The notes below the pieces were generated by a model. That model searched no databases. It was given only the letters and a program-made list of their open reading frames with translations, and was not told the DNA's origin. From WVXP01 sp964348095 (GTDB taxonomy: Bacteria; Desulfobacterota; BSN033; WVXP01), in the NCBI GenBank assembly GCA_964348095.1, contig CAYGBK010000116.1, positions 1 to 64,000 of the forward strand: 64,000 bases of DNA, read 5' to 3'. The translations under genes were made by a program, and so were the position numbers. Positions 43,564 through 52,196 of the stretch are shown here, in pieces (the first letter of the stretch is position 1; each line of letters opens with the position of its first letter).

Positions 43564-44462
43564 CCTTCCAGCAGCCCCGCTTCTCTGAGAACCTTTACGA
43601 GTTCCTGTTTCTGTCCATCGTCTAGGGGGGGCAATGGGGCGCGCACAGGTCCCCCATACATGCCAATGAGGTCCAATGCAGCCTTCAGCCCTGGGATTCC
43701 GAATCGAGTCGTGACAGCCCCATTGACCGGCAAAAGACGGCTCTGAATCTCCCGTGCCTTATTCAGATTACCTTTCTCATAGGCACTTACCATGTCGATT
43801 AGCATCTCAGGTGCCACAGCGGCCAGGGCCATGACGCCACCCGTGGCGCCCATGACCAGCGCAGGCAAAAAGAATCCTCCCGAACCGGCAAGTACCTGGA
43901 AGTTATTACTCGACGCACCAACTATCTGTCCAATCTTGACAACGTTTCCGGAGCTTTCCTTGATACCGATAATGTTTGGATGTCGGCCTAGCTCAATAAC
44001 CGTCTCTGCTGTCATATCGATTCCCGTAAAAGCGGGAACGTTATACAGGATAATGGGGAGCGGGGAATGGTTCGCGACCGTCGTGTAGTGGGCCACCAGG
44101 GCACGGTGGCTCATTTGGGATTTATAGTAATGAGGCGTTACCACCATCGCAGCGTTGGCTCCGGACCGGGCGGCCTTTTCAGTGAGCTCGATCGTCTCTG
44201 AGGTCGATTCATACCCCGTGCCGGCAATAAAGAGCCGATCCTCCTTGATGACAGACCGTGAAGTCTTCCAGATCGCCAGTTTTTCCTCCTCTTTGAGGAG
44301 AACGGCTTCGCCATTAGAACCCAGCACCACGAACCCAGTCAGACCGGTTGTCTGCCATTTTTCCAGGTTAGAGGCAAGCCGTTCGTGATCAACTCTTCCC
44401 CCTTTGTCAAACGGCGTCGGGATAGGAGGGAGACAACCTGTTAAAGACATCTCGATTACCAT
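43560..44462 (-). CDS. 4-hydroxy-2-oxoglutarate aldolase-like (HOGA1-type) DapA-family protein
   Basis: A 300-residue DapA-family aldolase that reads strikingly like eukaryotic HOGA1. Similarities are PPIPTPF at the front, FVVLGSNGEAVLL near 45, the AAMVVTPHYYKSQMS segment, tyrosine in ILYNVPAFTGIDM near 140, Schiff-base lysine in IIGIKESSGN near 167, and the C-terminal RFGIPGLKAALDLIGMYGGPVRAPL. HOGA1 splits 4-hydroxy-2-oxoglutarate into pyruvate and glyoxylate. The DHDPS arginine is absent (AFTG). AAGGAG is 7 bases before the ATG. It suggests hydroxyproline-like or hydroxy-keto-acid breakdown next to the aldolase-Fae cluster. Confidence 0.8.
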   Translation of the reverse strand: MVIEMSLTGCLPPIPTPFDKGGRVDHERLASNLEKWQTTGLTGFVVLGSNGEAVLLKEEEKLAIWKTSRSVIKEDRLFIAGTGYESTSETIELTEKAARSGANAAMVVTPHYYKSQMSHRALVAHYTTVANHSPLPIILYNVPAFTGIDMTAETVIELGRHPNIIGIKESSGNVVKIGQIVGASSNNFQVLAGSGGFFLPALVMGATGGVMALAAVAPEMLIDMVSAYEKGNLNKAREIQSRLLPVNGAVTTRFGIPGLKAALDLIGMYGGPVRAPLPPLDDGQKQELVKVLREAGLLEG

Positions 44463-44647
44463 GAGGCACTCCTTTTCGATCGGTCACGGGATTTTCCTAT
44501 CTCATACACCTTTTAGTATGGCTTTTAAAGTCCCCTCTCAGGAGGCTTTCTTGGCGTTTCGTTTGATTTTTGGATCCAAGCTGCTACAATGCCAAAAAGA
44601 ACCCGCCAGTCCTGGATCACGACGGATGATGCCATTATAGAAGAACA

Positions 44648-45400
44648 ATGCATAAACCGATGATAATTGCTCATCACGGGGCAGCTGCCTATCTCCAAGG
44701 TGATGTTATTGAATCCTTCAGCACGGCGATCAGGATCGGTGTTGATATGCTCGAATTCGATTTAAGAAGGACGAAAGATGGGGTCTTCGTTGCGTGTCAT
44801 GATAGAACCATCGATCACCAACCCATCAGTCAGCTCACACACCGGGAATTGAAAACCCTTACGGAGTCGAAAGGAACGCGTGTACCGACTGGAGATGAGA
44901 TTTTGGAACTGGCAAGATCCAGGGTCAAAGTCGATGTGGAACTAAAAGAAGAAGGTTACGAAAACAGCGCAATTGAATTCTTAACGCGCTATCTCAATGA
45001 AGACGAGTTTGTCATTACCTCTTTCAGTGATCTTTCATTGAAAACGGTCAAGGATCATTTCCCCGAAGTGAAAGCCGGCCTATTATTAGGGAAACCGAGG
45101 CCTGACAATCCCTTCAGGACAAGGCTCTCTGAGCTATTTCCAATGAAAAGATCCAGGAGAGTGAATGCAGACTTCCTCGCACCCCACTTTAGATTGTTGA
45201 GGTTTGGGTTTCTTGGCAGGGCTGAAAGGAATTGTAAACCGATCTTCGTCTGGACTGTCAATAATGAAAAGATGATATCGAAATTTATCAATGATCACAG
45301 GATAGAGGCAATCATAACAGACCGACCGGAGGTGGCGTTAGACATCAGAGGCAAAATCTTCGCAAATTGGCAAGCTATAACAGGAAAGTCGACACCCTAG
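44648..45400 (+). CDS. glycerophosphodiester phosphodiesterase family protein
   Basis: A 250-residue cytosolic GDPD-fold enzyme. It has IIAHHGAAAY at residue 6 (the usual HRG reads HHG), the metal ligands in MLEFDLRRTKDG near 35, VACHDRTID near 49, KVDVELKEEG near 97 and a late WTVNNEKM near 205. GDPD enzymes hydrolyse deacylated phospholipids to glycerol-3-phosphate and alcohol. No lipase or glycerol-phosphate transporter is adjacent. The ATG is preceded by a weak GAAGAA site. Confidence 0.83.
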   Translation: MHKPMIIAHHGAAAYLQGDVIESFSTAIRIGVDMLEFDLRRTKDGVFVACHDRTIDHQPISQLTHRELKTLTESKGTRVPTGDEILELARSRVKVDVELKEEGYENSAIEFLTRYLNEDEFVITSFSDLSLKTVKDHFPEVKAGLLLGKPRPDNPFRTRLSELFPMKRSRRVNADFLAPHFRLLRFGFLGRAERNCKPIFVWTVNNEKMISKFINDHRIEAIITDRPEVALDIRGKIFANWQAITGKSTP

Positions 45401-45579
45401 GGGCAGCCGTCGGAGCCCTCTTACACTAAGAAGACCCCTGGCCCGATTGTCGATTCTCGTCTCAGGTTGTTCGAGAGGCAGATCCAGATTTATGGACCAA
45501 ACGGTGGTTCTCAAGACGGTGTGGCCGGTGTTTCGGAGAATGTGAAATTGTGGTCGGGACTAACACTTTCGTAACAGGG

Positions 45580-45864
45580 TTACTCTGCCTTCTTACCTTC
45601 CTCATATCCCTTGCGATATCCTTCAGTGGCTCCAGCAAGAAACGCCTTATCCCATGTCGAGTCACCCATGACAACGAGTCTATCCTTGAGATTGTCGGTA
45701 TTTGGAGAATTCCCATCCTTAGCATCCGTAAATCCAATAAAATACCCAGTCTTGAGGCCTTCCTTTTCTCCACTCTCTTTTTCCAATTTGTGATTGCTAT
45801 AGAAGAATCCACCCCCCAAAGCGACAACAAGGATGACCAGGATAACCACGGTGCCTTTACCCAT
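45580..45864 (-). CDS. small single-helix membrane protein
   Basis: A 94-residue protein starting with one hydrophobic helix (residues 4-22, TVVILVILVVALGGGFFY) and a soluble charged tail rich in Gly, Lys and Glu with a GATEGYRKGYEEGKKAE end. GGGAGG lies 6 bases before the ATG at 45864, so the in-frame extension to 45918 is rejected. Competing longer frames on the same strand lack these signals. The function is unknown and there is no operon partner. Confidence 0.6.
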   Translation of the reverse strand: MGKGTVVILVILVVALGGGFFYSNHKLEKESGEKEGLKTGYFIGFTDAKDGNSPNTDNLKDRLVVMGDSTWDKAFLAGATEGYRKGYEEGKKAE

Positions 45865-46046
45865 AGCACACCTCCCTGTTCTTTTGACAAGGCGGAACCC
45901 TGCATATTCTCTCGTCAATATATCAAAATGGGGTAGAAAATCAAACAGGAAAACTGAGAATCCTTCTTGCCTTGAAAAACCCAGCGCTTTCCCCTAGATT
46001 CTTTAGGGGGCGAAATTCATCGCGACATGACCTATGATGAAATGAG

Positions 46047-47582
46047 ATGGAAAAAATACTGATTCCCCAACCAATTCCGCGTGAAATCTGTCTCGGTTGC
46101 GATGTATGCTGTCGGTTCCCCGAGCGAGATAGTTTCCTCTCCCCCTTTTTCACAGCGGAGGAGATGGACGGGGACGCCGTCTGCCGGAACACGCTTGCTC
46201 AGTTCCGACCTGCCCCGCCATCATCTGGGGGACAGGTGGTTCCCGTTCCGATGAACAACGGATTCCGATGCCCCTTTTTTAACCCGGAAACGGACTTCTG
46301 CGACATTTACGATGAACGTCCTCTGGATTGCCGGCTTTATCCATATGCCCTGATGCTCGATCCCACCTCTTCCGGAGTCTGGCTCGGGATTGACACCAAG
46401 TGTCGGGCAACAGATGCCCGAGACGTCATGGAAGACCTCGTAACTCACGCAACCCACCTATGGAAGGCGTCAACTTCCTCGTTCCTGACAGAGACGGTGC
46501 TAAGAGGCCCTCGCCTCGTTGGTCCCTATCAGCCCGACGTATTGCCTCTCTTCCGCCTCGAAGAGTTATCAGAAGCACTCCTTGTCTCAAACCGTCTGAC
46601 CTCATGGAGTTTTCCGAGCGATGCCGCCGTGGGATCTTTTCATAACCAGGGAGTCGGCCTGTCCGGTCCTCCGATCCGGTCAACTCACCCGTTAACACTG
46701 GGAGACCGGCTGGCGGTAGAGAGTTATCTCAGACTGACAAAACCACGACTCGCAGCCCATTCATTTGCCATCCAATTCATGGCATCCGATCTCACGTCCC
46801 TTGTGTGGAGCAACGTCGGGGGCTTCCTTTGTCTGTGGGCTTTTGACAAGGGGACGGTGTATATGCCTCTGCCGCCCTTGGGGGCTGGCGACTTTCGAAG
46901 CATCCTGCCTCAGTGTTTCGCCTTCATGGATCAGCATAACCTCAGTCCAGAGATCTCTAGAATAGAGAACCTCAGTCTTTCAGATATTCCCAAAGAGCGC
47001 CTGACAGAGTGTCACATCCGACCTGGGTATCCAGACTACGTCTACCAAAGGGCCGACTTGCGAGAGCTCAGGGGAAGGGCATTTCATGGGAAAAGATCAG
47101 ACTGCCGAGCCTTTTCCCGAAGACCAGCAACGGAGTATCGCCCCTACTCAATCCTGGACAAATCGGCTGCCCTAAACCTGTTCGACCGATGGCAGACGCA
47201 GCGGATGAAAAAGACTCACGATCCGGTGGCAAGCAAATTGCTTGAAGACAGTAGATCCTATCATCTCCAGGCCCTCACCGGTGGAGAGGCAATGGGGCTG
47301 ATTGGTCGAGTCATTACCGTAGAGGGAGAAATCGGTGGATACACTTTTGGGACTCCCTTAAACGACGACACGTTCGTGGTTGCCCTCGAGGTGGCAGATC
47401 CCGCCATCCGGGGCGCGGCTACGTATATCTTTCGCGAGTTTTGCCGAGAGTTGGAAGCCTACACCTATATCAACGCGATGGACGACTCTGGCCTTCCTGG
47501 GCTCAGACGCCTGAAACGATCGTATCATCCGTGCCGTCTGGAACCGTCGTTTGTGCTGTACAGGCAGCGTATCAGACACTGA
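46047..47582 (+). CDS. YkgJ-type Cys-cluster domain fused to DUF2156 (GNAT-like) domain
   Basis: A 511-residue two-domain protein. The N-terminal 130 residues carry the YkgJ/CxxCxxCC-type metal-binding cluster (CLGCDVCCRFPERDSF at 16-31, then RCPFFNPETDFCDIYDERPLDCRLYP near 74-98). The C-terminal 260 residues match DUF2156, a GNAT-related domain also found at the end of phosphatidylglycerol lysyltransferases (YVYQRADLRELRGRAFHGKR near 330, YINAMDDSGLPGLRRLKRSYHP near 478). The middle 140 residues are unassigned. It might couple a metal-cluster sensing or demetallating step with aminoacyl/acyl transfer. No substrate or operon partner is visible. The ribosome site is weak. Confidence 0.75.
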   Translation: MEKILIPQPIPREICLGCDVCCRFPERDSFLSPFFTAEEMDGDAVCRNTLAQFRPAPPSSGGQVVPVPMNNGFRCPFFNPETDFCDIYDERPLDCRLYPYALMLDPTSSGVWLGIDTKCRATDARDVMEDLVTHATHLWKASTSSFLTETVLRGPRLVGPYQPDVLPLFRLEELSEALLVSNRLTSWSFPSDAAVGSFHNQGVGLSGPPIRSTHPLTLGDRLAVESYLRLTKPRLAAHSFAIQFMASDLTSLVWSNVGGFLCLWAFDKGTVYMPLPPLGAGDFRSILPQCFAFMDQHNLSPEISRIENLSLSDIPKERLTECHIRPGYPDYVYQRADLRELRGRAFHGKRSDCRAFSRRPATEYRPYSILDKSAALNLFDRWQTQRMKKTHDPVASKLLEDSRSYHLQALTGGEAMGLIGRVITVEGEIGGYTFGTPLNDDTFVVALEVADPAIRGAATYIFREFCRELEAYTYINAMDDSGLPGLRRLKRSYHPCRLEPSFVLYRQRIRH

Positions 47583-47756
47583 GCCGTGTGAGCCCTCACC
47601 GTCACCCCGGAAAACAACAGAGGGAGGCAAAAAATGACATGTCGCCATCCTTCACAAGAAAACTGAACCCTTGCAGGTGAAGACGTGAAATTCATCTCCC
47701 GGAACAGACCGGGCCTATTGGGCCGACCTTTCTCTATCGAACCGAGCGGAATGTGA

Positions 47757-48020
47757 AAAAAGATTCACGTCAAGACCAACCCCATTTGTTCTCGTTGCCA
47801 ACATTTCTATATCACCTGGGACCCGGCATTTTCTCACGGTTGAAAGGTTTTAGGATTCAAATCTAGACGGCACCCTTCTATAGTTGTTATCTCAAGTTCT
47901 GGGATTCCTTGTTTGCGGTTCGAAAAAAAAAGCGGGATTGGCAAAAAAAAAGACCGCCAAGACTTCGAAAACCAAGCCCCTCTTAGGTCAATACGGCCTA
48001 CTCGGGGTTGTCGTAAATAG
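47757..48020 (+). pseudogene. small Cys-rich protein gene with in-frame TGA at a conserved Cys (decayed, or selenocysteine)
   Basis: The frame reads KKIHVKTNPICSRCQHFYITWDPAFSHG, then TGA at 47841-47843, then KVLGFKSRRHPSIVVISSSGIPCLRFEKK and on to TAG at 48018. (Each quoted part is a separate run.) This resembles the short CxxCxxxYxTWD...HGC(K/R)xxGFK proteins often labelled uracil-DNA glycosylase; TGA stands where the Cys is expected. At the 5' end the frame begins after ATG-TGA, and a GTG start would need a one-base slip in a run of six A. The two lesions favour a pseudogene, but Cys-to-TGA is also the mark of selenocysteine. The downstream hairpin is weak (UUUAG/CUAGA, 5 pairs with one wobble). 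Confidence 0.5.
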
Positions 48021-48054
48021 AGGGTCGAAAGATTCTCAAGGAAGTCTTGACATC

Positions 48055-49233
48055 TCAGGAGTGATAGACTTCGGCGAGTTCTTTTAGCTTCGTGCAGGCG
48101 AGATCGACGGTATTGTCGTCAACACAGTAAGCGAGGCGAAACCACCCCGCATACCCAAAGGCGGAACCTGGAACAACGAGGAGAAGCCTTTCTTTCGCTC
48201 TTTCCACAAAAGCCTCTTCTTCGTCGAGACACTTCACAAATAGATAGAACGTCCCCTGAGGCTCTGCAAACTCATAACCCTTCTCCTTAAGAACCTTTTT
48301 GATCTTATCCCTCCGGACCCTGTAATAATCGACATCGACCCGAACGCCAACACCTGCAATCGCTCTTTGCATCAATGCTGGCGCATTGACAAAGCCGAGA
48401 ATTCGATTGCAGATGGCCATACCGTTCATAATTGTCTCGCCGTCGTGCATTTCCGGGTGAATAGCGACATATCCAATTCTCTCGCCCGGAATGCTGAGAG
48501 ATTTTGAAAAAGAGTAGACCATAAAGCTATCAGGGTAGAGGGAAGAGATTGAGGTAAACGGCTTTCCATCATATACAACCTCTCGGTACGGTTCATCAGA
48601 AACGACATATATGGTCTGCCCTGTGGGGCGTTTCTTGTGGAGCAACATGTCTGAAAGTTGGGACAAGTTCTCTTTCGAGTAGACGAAGCCGGTGGGGTTG
48701 TTTGGCGAGTTGATGATAATTGCCCGGGTGTTGCTGTCGATCGCTTCGTCGATCTTCTTCACATCCAAAGAGAAGTCATCCGAAGCCATGACAACTTTGA
48801 GTTCGCCTCCGTGGTTTTCGACATAGGATTTGTATTCAACAAAGTAGGGTGCAACGGCGATGACATTCTCACCAGGGTTGAGAATTGTCTTGAAAACCAC
48901 GTTAATACCACCTGCCGCGCCCGCGCACATCATCACATGTTGGGGACCGAGGTCCCTGAAATACCCGTCGCCTACGAGAGACTCTGCAACGGCCTCCCTC
49001 ACCCATGAGAAACCGAGATTCGGCATGTATCTATGCATTCCAGCCCGCTGTTTGATTAGGTGGGAGATCTTTTCTACAAATTCCTCAGGGGGTTCGACAA
49101 CCGGGTTCCCGATGCTCAGGTCAGCGACGCTCATCTCACCGTGAATCTTCTTAAGATCCAGACCTTGCTCAAAAAGCTTTCTGATTCTCGATGCATTCTG
49201 TACGTCGCTCTCAATCTTTCTGGACAGCGGCAT
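48055..49233 (-). CDS. pyridoxal-phosphate aminotransferase, class I/II
   Basis: A 392-residue aminotransferase of the AspC-like class I/II group. It shows VADLSIGNPVVEPP near 36, HRYMPNLGFSWVREAVAESL near 67, CAGAAGGINVVFKTIL near 103, INSPNNPTGFVYS near 170, DEPYREVVYDG near 205 and the Schiff-base lysine in VYSFSKSLSIPGERIGY near 235. Substrate cannot be named. GGGAGG is 6 bases before the ATG at 49233, which is preferred over 49248. It follows the zinc-ribbon protein gene by 36 bases, same strand. Confidence 0.85.
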   Translation of the reverse strand: MPLSRKIESDVQNASRIRKLFEQGLDLKKIHGEMSVADLSIGNPVVEPPEEFVEKISHLIKQRAGMHRYMPNLGFSWVREAVAESLVGDGYFRDLGPQHVMMCAGAAGGINVVFKTILNPGENVIAVAPYFVEYKSYVENHGGELKVVMASDDFSLDVKKIDEAIDSNTRAIIINSPNNPTGFVYSKENLSQLSDMLLHKKRPTGQTIYVVSDEPYREVVYDGKPFTSISSLYPDSFMVYSFSKSLSIPGERIGYVAIHPEMHDGETIMNGMAICNRILGFVNAPALMQRAIAGVGVRVDVDYYRVRRDKIKKVLKEKGYEFAEPQGTFYLFVKCLDEEEAFVERAKERLLLVVPGSAFGYAGWFRLAYCVDDNTVDLACTKLKELAEVYHS

Positions 49234-49269
49234 GTGGGCCTCCCCCACTGACTTCTAACCCCTAGGGGC

Positions 49270-50445
49270 CTAAAGAATTTCGACTTTGAAGCTTTTTCCC
49301 TCCCGAGGTAAGCCGGAAAAGATGACCATGAAAGAAATCGCCTCATGGGCCTCGACCACCATGTCCTTGGGCCTCTTCGGTTGGAGAATCTCCTCACCAG
49401 TGAAGAACCTGGGCGAGAGTTTTTCTAGCTCTTCTCGGGTGAAGACGTTACCAGCAAAGATTTCTTTCTCCTTTATTCTATTGCCAGCCTTGTCCAATAT
49501 GATAACCCTTAGCTTCACACTCCGCCTGGCCCGCCTTGATTTGTTGTTCACATCGCCTTTGATGATATAGACTCGATGCTGGCCTATCTCGTCCTCCTTA
49601 CCCTCAAGCCCAGTCAGCTCCAAACTTCCCTTTCGAAAGCCGACGACGTCGTCCCATAGGTCAGATATCTTCCCCACTGCGGTCTTGAAGGTAGGTCCGA
49701 TCTCTATGGGGAGGCTCACTGATGCGCCCTGGTTCTGCCACCACAAATAGGCCGCTGCACCCAGGGTGAGAAGCAGGATCAATAGCAGGATAGTCCTGAA
49801 AGAAGATCGTCGCCCAGTAGGCTTCTTCTCCAATCCCTTTTCCTTAACGAGGTCCTCAAATCTCTTGTCCTTCAAAGCGTCGAGGGACGCCTCCTGCGAT
49901 TGACCCGTGGGCTCCTGCTCCATTTCTTCCCGGAAGTAGTCTTCGACAGATAGCTGCGGTTCTCCCATCTCCGATGTGATTTCTTCAGAGGGAACCTTTT
50001 CGACTTCCGATGACTCCAGGGTCTCTGCGAGCTGGGAATCGGCCGTTTCTAAACCTACCTCTTCCAGCGGGGGTTGCTCCGGTAGGGCGAACTCTTCTGG
50101 AATCGATCCCTCGGCGGGGGGTTCAGGTTCCTGCATCTCATCAAGGGGTTCTCCTTTGGCCATGAATTCCTCAAAAGATATCCCTCCCCCTGGTTCTTCA
50201 GGAATCTTGGCAATTTGCTCAGGTGGGGCCCCGTCTGTCTCCTCTCCTGCCGCATGCTCAGTTTCGATATGATCTCTGTGAAAATTCTCGAAGTCCTTGA
50301 ATTCCGAGAGAAAATCGTCTGGGACCTCTGGTGTCACCATAAAAACGTGTTTGCACTTTGAGCAGCGAACCTTTATCCCCTCACTTGGAATTCTCGAGTC
50401 GTCGACCTTGAAGTTAGCGTTGCATGAGTCGCACGTTACTATCAT
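49270..50445 (-). CDS. MJ0042 zinc-ribbon, DUF3426 membrane protein
   Basis: A 391-residue protein. The N-terminus is an MJ0042-type zinc ribbon (C5-x2-C8 and C29-x2-C32 in RCSKCKHVF). A long acidic, Pro/Glu-rich low-complexity linker covers about 40-190. One membrane helix follows near residues 217-236 (TILLLILLLTLGAAAYLWW) and a DUF3426-like exported domain comes after it (VYIIKGDVNNKSRRARRSVKLRVIILD). Such proteins are common in Deltaproteobacteria; the job is unknown, perhaps envelope signalling. AAGGAAC precedes the ATG. Confidence 0.82.
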   Translation of the reverse strand: MIVTCDSCNANFKVDDSRIPSEGIKVRCSKCKHVFMVTPEVPDDFLSEFKDFENFHRDHIETEHAAGEETDGAPPEQIAKIPEEPGGGISFEEFMAKGEPLDEMQEPEPPAEGSIPEEFALPEQPPLEEVGLETADSQLAETLESSEVEKVPSEEITSEMGEPQLSVEDYFREEMEQEPTGQSQEASLDALKDKRFEDLVKEKGLEKKPTGRRSSFRTILLLILLLTLGAAAYLWWQNQGASVSLPIEIGPTFKTAVGKISDLWDDVVGFRKGSLELTGLEGKEDEIGQHRVYIIKGDVNNKSRRARRSVKLRVIILDKAGNRIKEKEIFAGNVFTREELEKLSPRFFTGEEILQPKRPKDMVVEAHEAISFMVIFSGLPREGKSFKVEIL

Positions 50446-50696
50446 GATAGTTCCTTAGCTTCGATTTCCACCAATTATGGACCAATATTGGCGAAAAAGC
50501 AACCCTTCGCAAAAACCAGAATTCAGCCGCTGCCTAGCAGATGTCAGCTGAATCAATAGGGACCGCTCATACCCAGGGCAGATGGCTCGTCGGTCACCTT
50601 GTGAAGGACCTTCGTCACGTGGATACCTGAAAAGTTCTTCAGAAGATTCACGAACACAGGTCATTCGTGGCCCAAGGGGAGGGAGTTCTCCGAACA

Positions 50697-50720
50697 CACT
50701 GTGAACCCCAATTCACAGTG
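50697..50720. promoter_or_regulatory. perfect 9-bp inverted repeat upstream of larB
   Basis: CACTGTGAA-N6-TTCACAGTG is a perfect inverted repeat ending 7 bases before the larB -35 box. A third ACTGTGAA half-site lies at 50797-50804 on the larB start codon. It resembles a CRP/FNR-type site with wider spacing. A CRP/FNR-family regulator (LarR) controls the lar operon of Lactobacillus (recalled), so a dedicated regulator is possible. Confidence 0.6.
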
Positions 50721-50727
50721 GACATTC

Positions 50728-50755
50728 TTGACTTTCCGCCAAATGGTAATACAAT
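50728..50755 (+). promoter_or_regulatory. candidate sigma-70 promoter for the larB operon
   Basis: TTGACT at 50728-50733, a 16-base spacer and TACAAT at 50750-50755, each 5 of 6 matches to consensus, 44 bases before the GTG start of larB. The remainder of 50446-50696 shows no gene. Confidence 0.6.
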
Positions 50756-50798
50756 ACGTCAACACTGCGTTGCGGGGTTTTAATCTGGGTGACTTACT

Positions 50799-51584
50799 GT
50801 GAACAGTGACAAATTGAGAAAACTCCTCAGTGATGTTCAATCGGGAAAACGGACTGTGAACGAGGCGGTCGAAGCTCTTAGAGGGTTACCTTTTGAAGAC
50901 ATGGGGGACGCTCGTGTCGATGATCACCAGTTCCCACGTGGTTTTCCTGAGGTCGTCATGGGAGAAGGGAAGACAACTGACCAGATTACCTCGATCGTTC
51001 GGACTTTGGCCGAGACAGGAGAAAATGTCCTTGTTACTCGAGTCGGAGATGACATGGTGACCGCCCTTCGTAAACTTTTCTCTGACCTCGAGTACTATCC
51101 TCGATCACGGGCGGTAACCCTTGTCCAAAAACCAATTGAAATAAAAGGGGAAGGCACTATCCTCGTCATTACAGCGGGAACGACTGACATTCCAGTCGCT
51201 GAGGAAGCCATGGTCACCGCTCAGATTATGGGCAATGACGTCGAAATGATCTGTGACGTCGGGGTAGCAGGAATTCATCGCCTTTTGCACCATCGAGAGA
51301 AGATAATCGGGGCTCATGTTCTCATCGTAGTGGCGGGAATGGAGGGGGCCCTGCCGAGCGTGGTTGGTGGATTGGTGAGTCGACCTGTCATTGCCGTCCC
51401 CACGAGTATCGGCTACGGAGCCAGCTTCAAAGGAGTGGCGGCTCTTCTTGCCATGCTTAACTCCTGCGCAGGAGGCATCGCAGTGGTCAACATTGACAAC
51501 GGTTTCGGTGCAGGATATATAGCCAGCTTAATCAATCGTAGGAGAAACTATGGCAACCCTAGAGAGAGCGGTTCACGTCTTTGA
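50799..51584 (+). CDS. larB: nickel-pincer cofactor biosynthesis protein LarB
   Basis: A 261-residue LarB: carboxylase/hydrolase that converts nicotinic acid adenine dinucleotide to the dicarboxylated pincer precursor. The short N-terminal part is followed by the PurE-like domain, with FPEVVMGEGKTTDQI near 50, VITAGTTDIPVAEEA near 123, CDVGVAGIHRLL near 150, VVAGMEGALPSVVGGLV near 175 and VPTSIGYGASFKGVAALLAMLNSCAGGIAVVNIDNGFGAG near 200-240 (quoted by parts: VPTSIGYGASFKG; LAMLNSCAGGI; NIDNGFGAG). The start is a GTG with a weak ribosome site. It is first in a four-gene run with larC and should serve the LarA-like protein at 2.8 kb; larE was not found. Confidence 0.9.
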   Translation: MNSDKLRKLLSDVQSGKRTVNEAVEALRGLPFEDMGDARVDDHQFPRGFPEVVMGEGKTTDQITSIVRTLAETGENVLVTRVGDDMVTALRKLFSDLEYYPRSRAVTLVQKPIEIKGEGTILVITAGTTDIPVAEEAMVTAQIMGNDVEMICDVGVAGIHRLLHHREKIIGAHVLIVVAGMEGALPSVVGGLVSRPVIAVPTSIGYGASFKGVAALLAMLNSCAGGIAVVNIDNGFGAGYIASLINRRRNYGNPRESGSRL

Positions 51585-52176
51585 GCCTATTCAGGAGTAC
51601 CTTTTCCCTTTCTTAGGTTTCGATGCCCTTGTCTCCCTCATTTTGATGATTCTCGTGGGAGCCGTCATGTTTAAGAATCGCCGGAAAAACCAGTCGGTCA
51701 CCGCTGATGTAGAGAATCTTATCCGTCGCTATATCATATTCCGCGGCCACCGCCAGGCTCTCCTCAAGATCCATAATGGAGATGAAGAAGTTAAACATGA
51801 GATTCTCAAGGCTATCTCTAATAGTTGGAACCATTTCAAGAACACGCTGGAGAAGCACTTCATCACCCTTCACGAAACCGATCGCCGTGCCCGAAACTTC
51901 CTTCTCATACTATGTGCCCTCATGCTGCTTAACAGCTTTCGATCGCTCGCTTTTCGGGTCCTCACAGGCAGCGAACACTTCTCGGGTCTAATCCTGCTGA
52001 TGAGAGAGCTACCACCCTATCTCTTCCTTGTTACGGGGTTCCTTCTACTTGGTATTCAATCGCAAAGCTGGGGGAAACGGCCTTTAACCAGTTTCAATAC
52101 GGAACTTGAGGCTCTCTTTTCAGATATGGAACAAACTCAGGAGGCCTTGAACAACGAATTTGATCCCCTAGAGTAG
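51550..52176 (+). CDS. membrane protein of unknown function in the lar operon
   Basis: A 208-residue protein with a hydrophobic segment near 22-40 (FDALVSLILMILVGAVMF), a polar helical middle (about 50-115), a helix near 117-135 and a helix near 155-172 (LPPYLFLVTGFLLLGIQ). A cytosolic acidic tail follows. It matches no family I recognise. The ATG overlaps larB by 35 bases with AGGAG 5-6 bases before it, so expression is coupled to larB. Placement between larB and larC hints at a role linked to nickel-pincer maturation or to transport, but that is only context. Confidence 0.7.
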   Translation: MATLERAVHVFEPIQEYLFPFLGFDALVSLILMILVGAVMFKNRRKNQSVTADVENLIRRYIIFRGHRQALLKIHNGDEEVKHEILKAISNSWNHFKNTLEKHFITLHETDRRARNFLLILCALMLLNSFRSLAFRVLTGSEHFSGLILLMRELPPYLFLVTGFLLLGIQSQSWGKRPLTSFNTELEALFSDMEQTQEALNNEFDPLE

Positions 52177-52196
52177 GCACCAAGAAAGGGGCCACC

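Noticed and set aside
45462..45905. Longer 147-codon frame overlapping the small membrane protein
   Set aside because: The shorter frame at 45580-45864 has GGGAGG at the right spacing and a clear membrane helix; the longer one has neither.
47633..47665. ATG with a GGGAGG site opening a 10-codon frame
   Set aside because: Too short and with no downstream gene that would make it a leader peptide.
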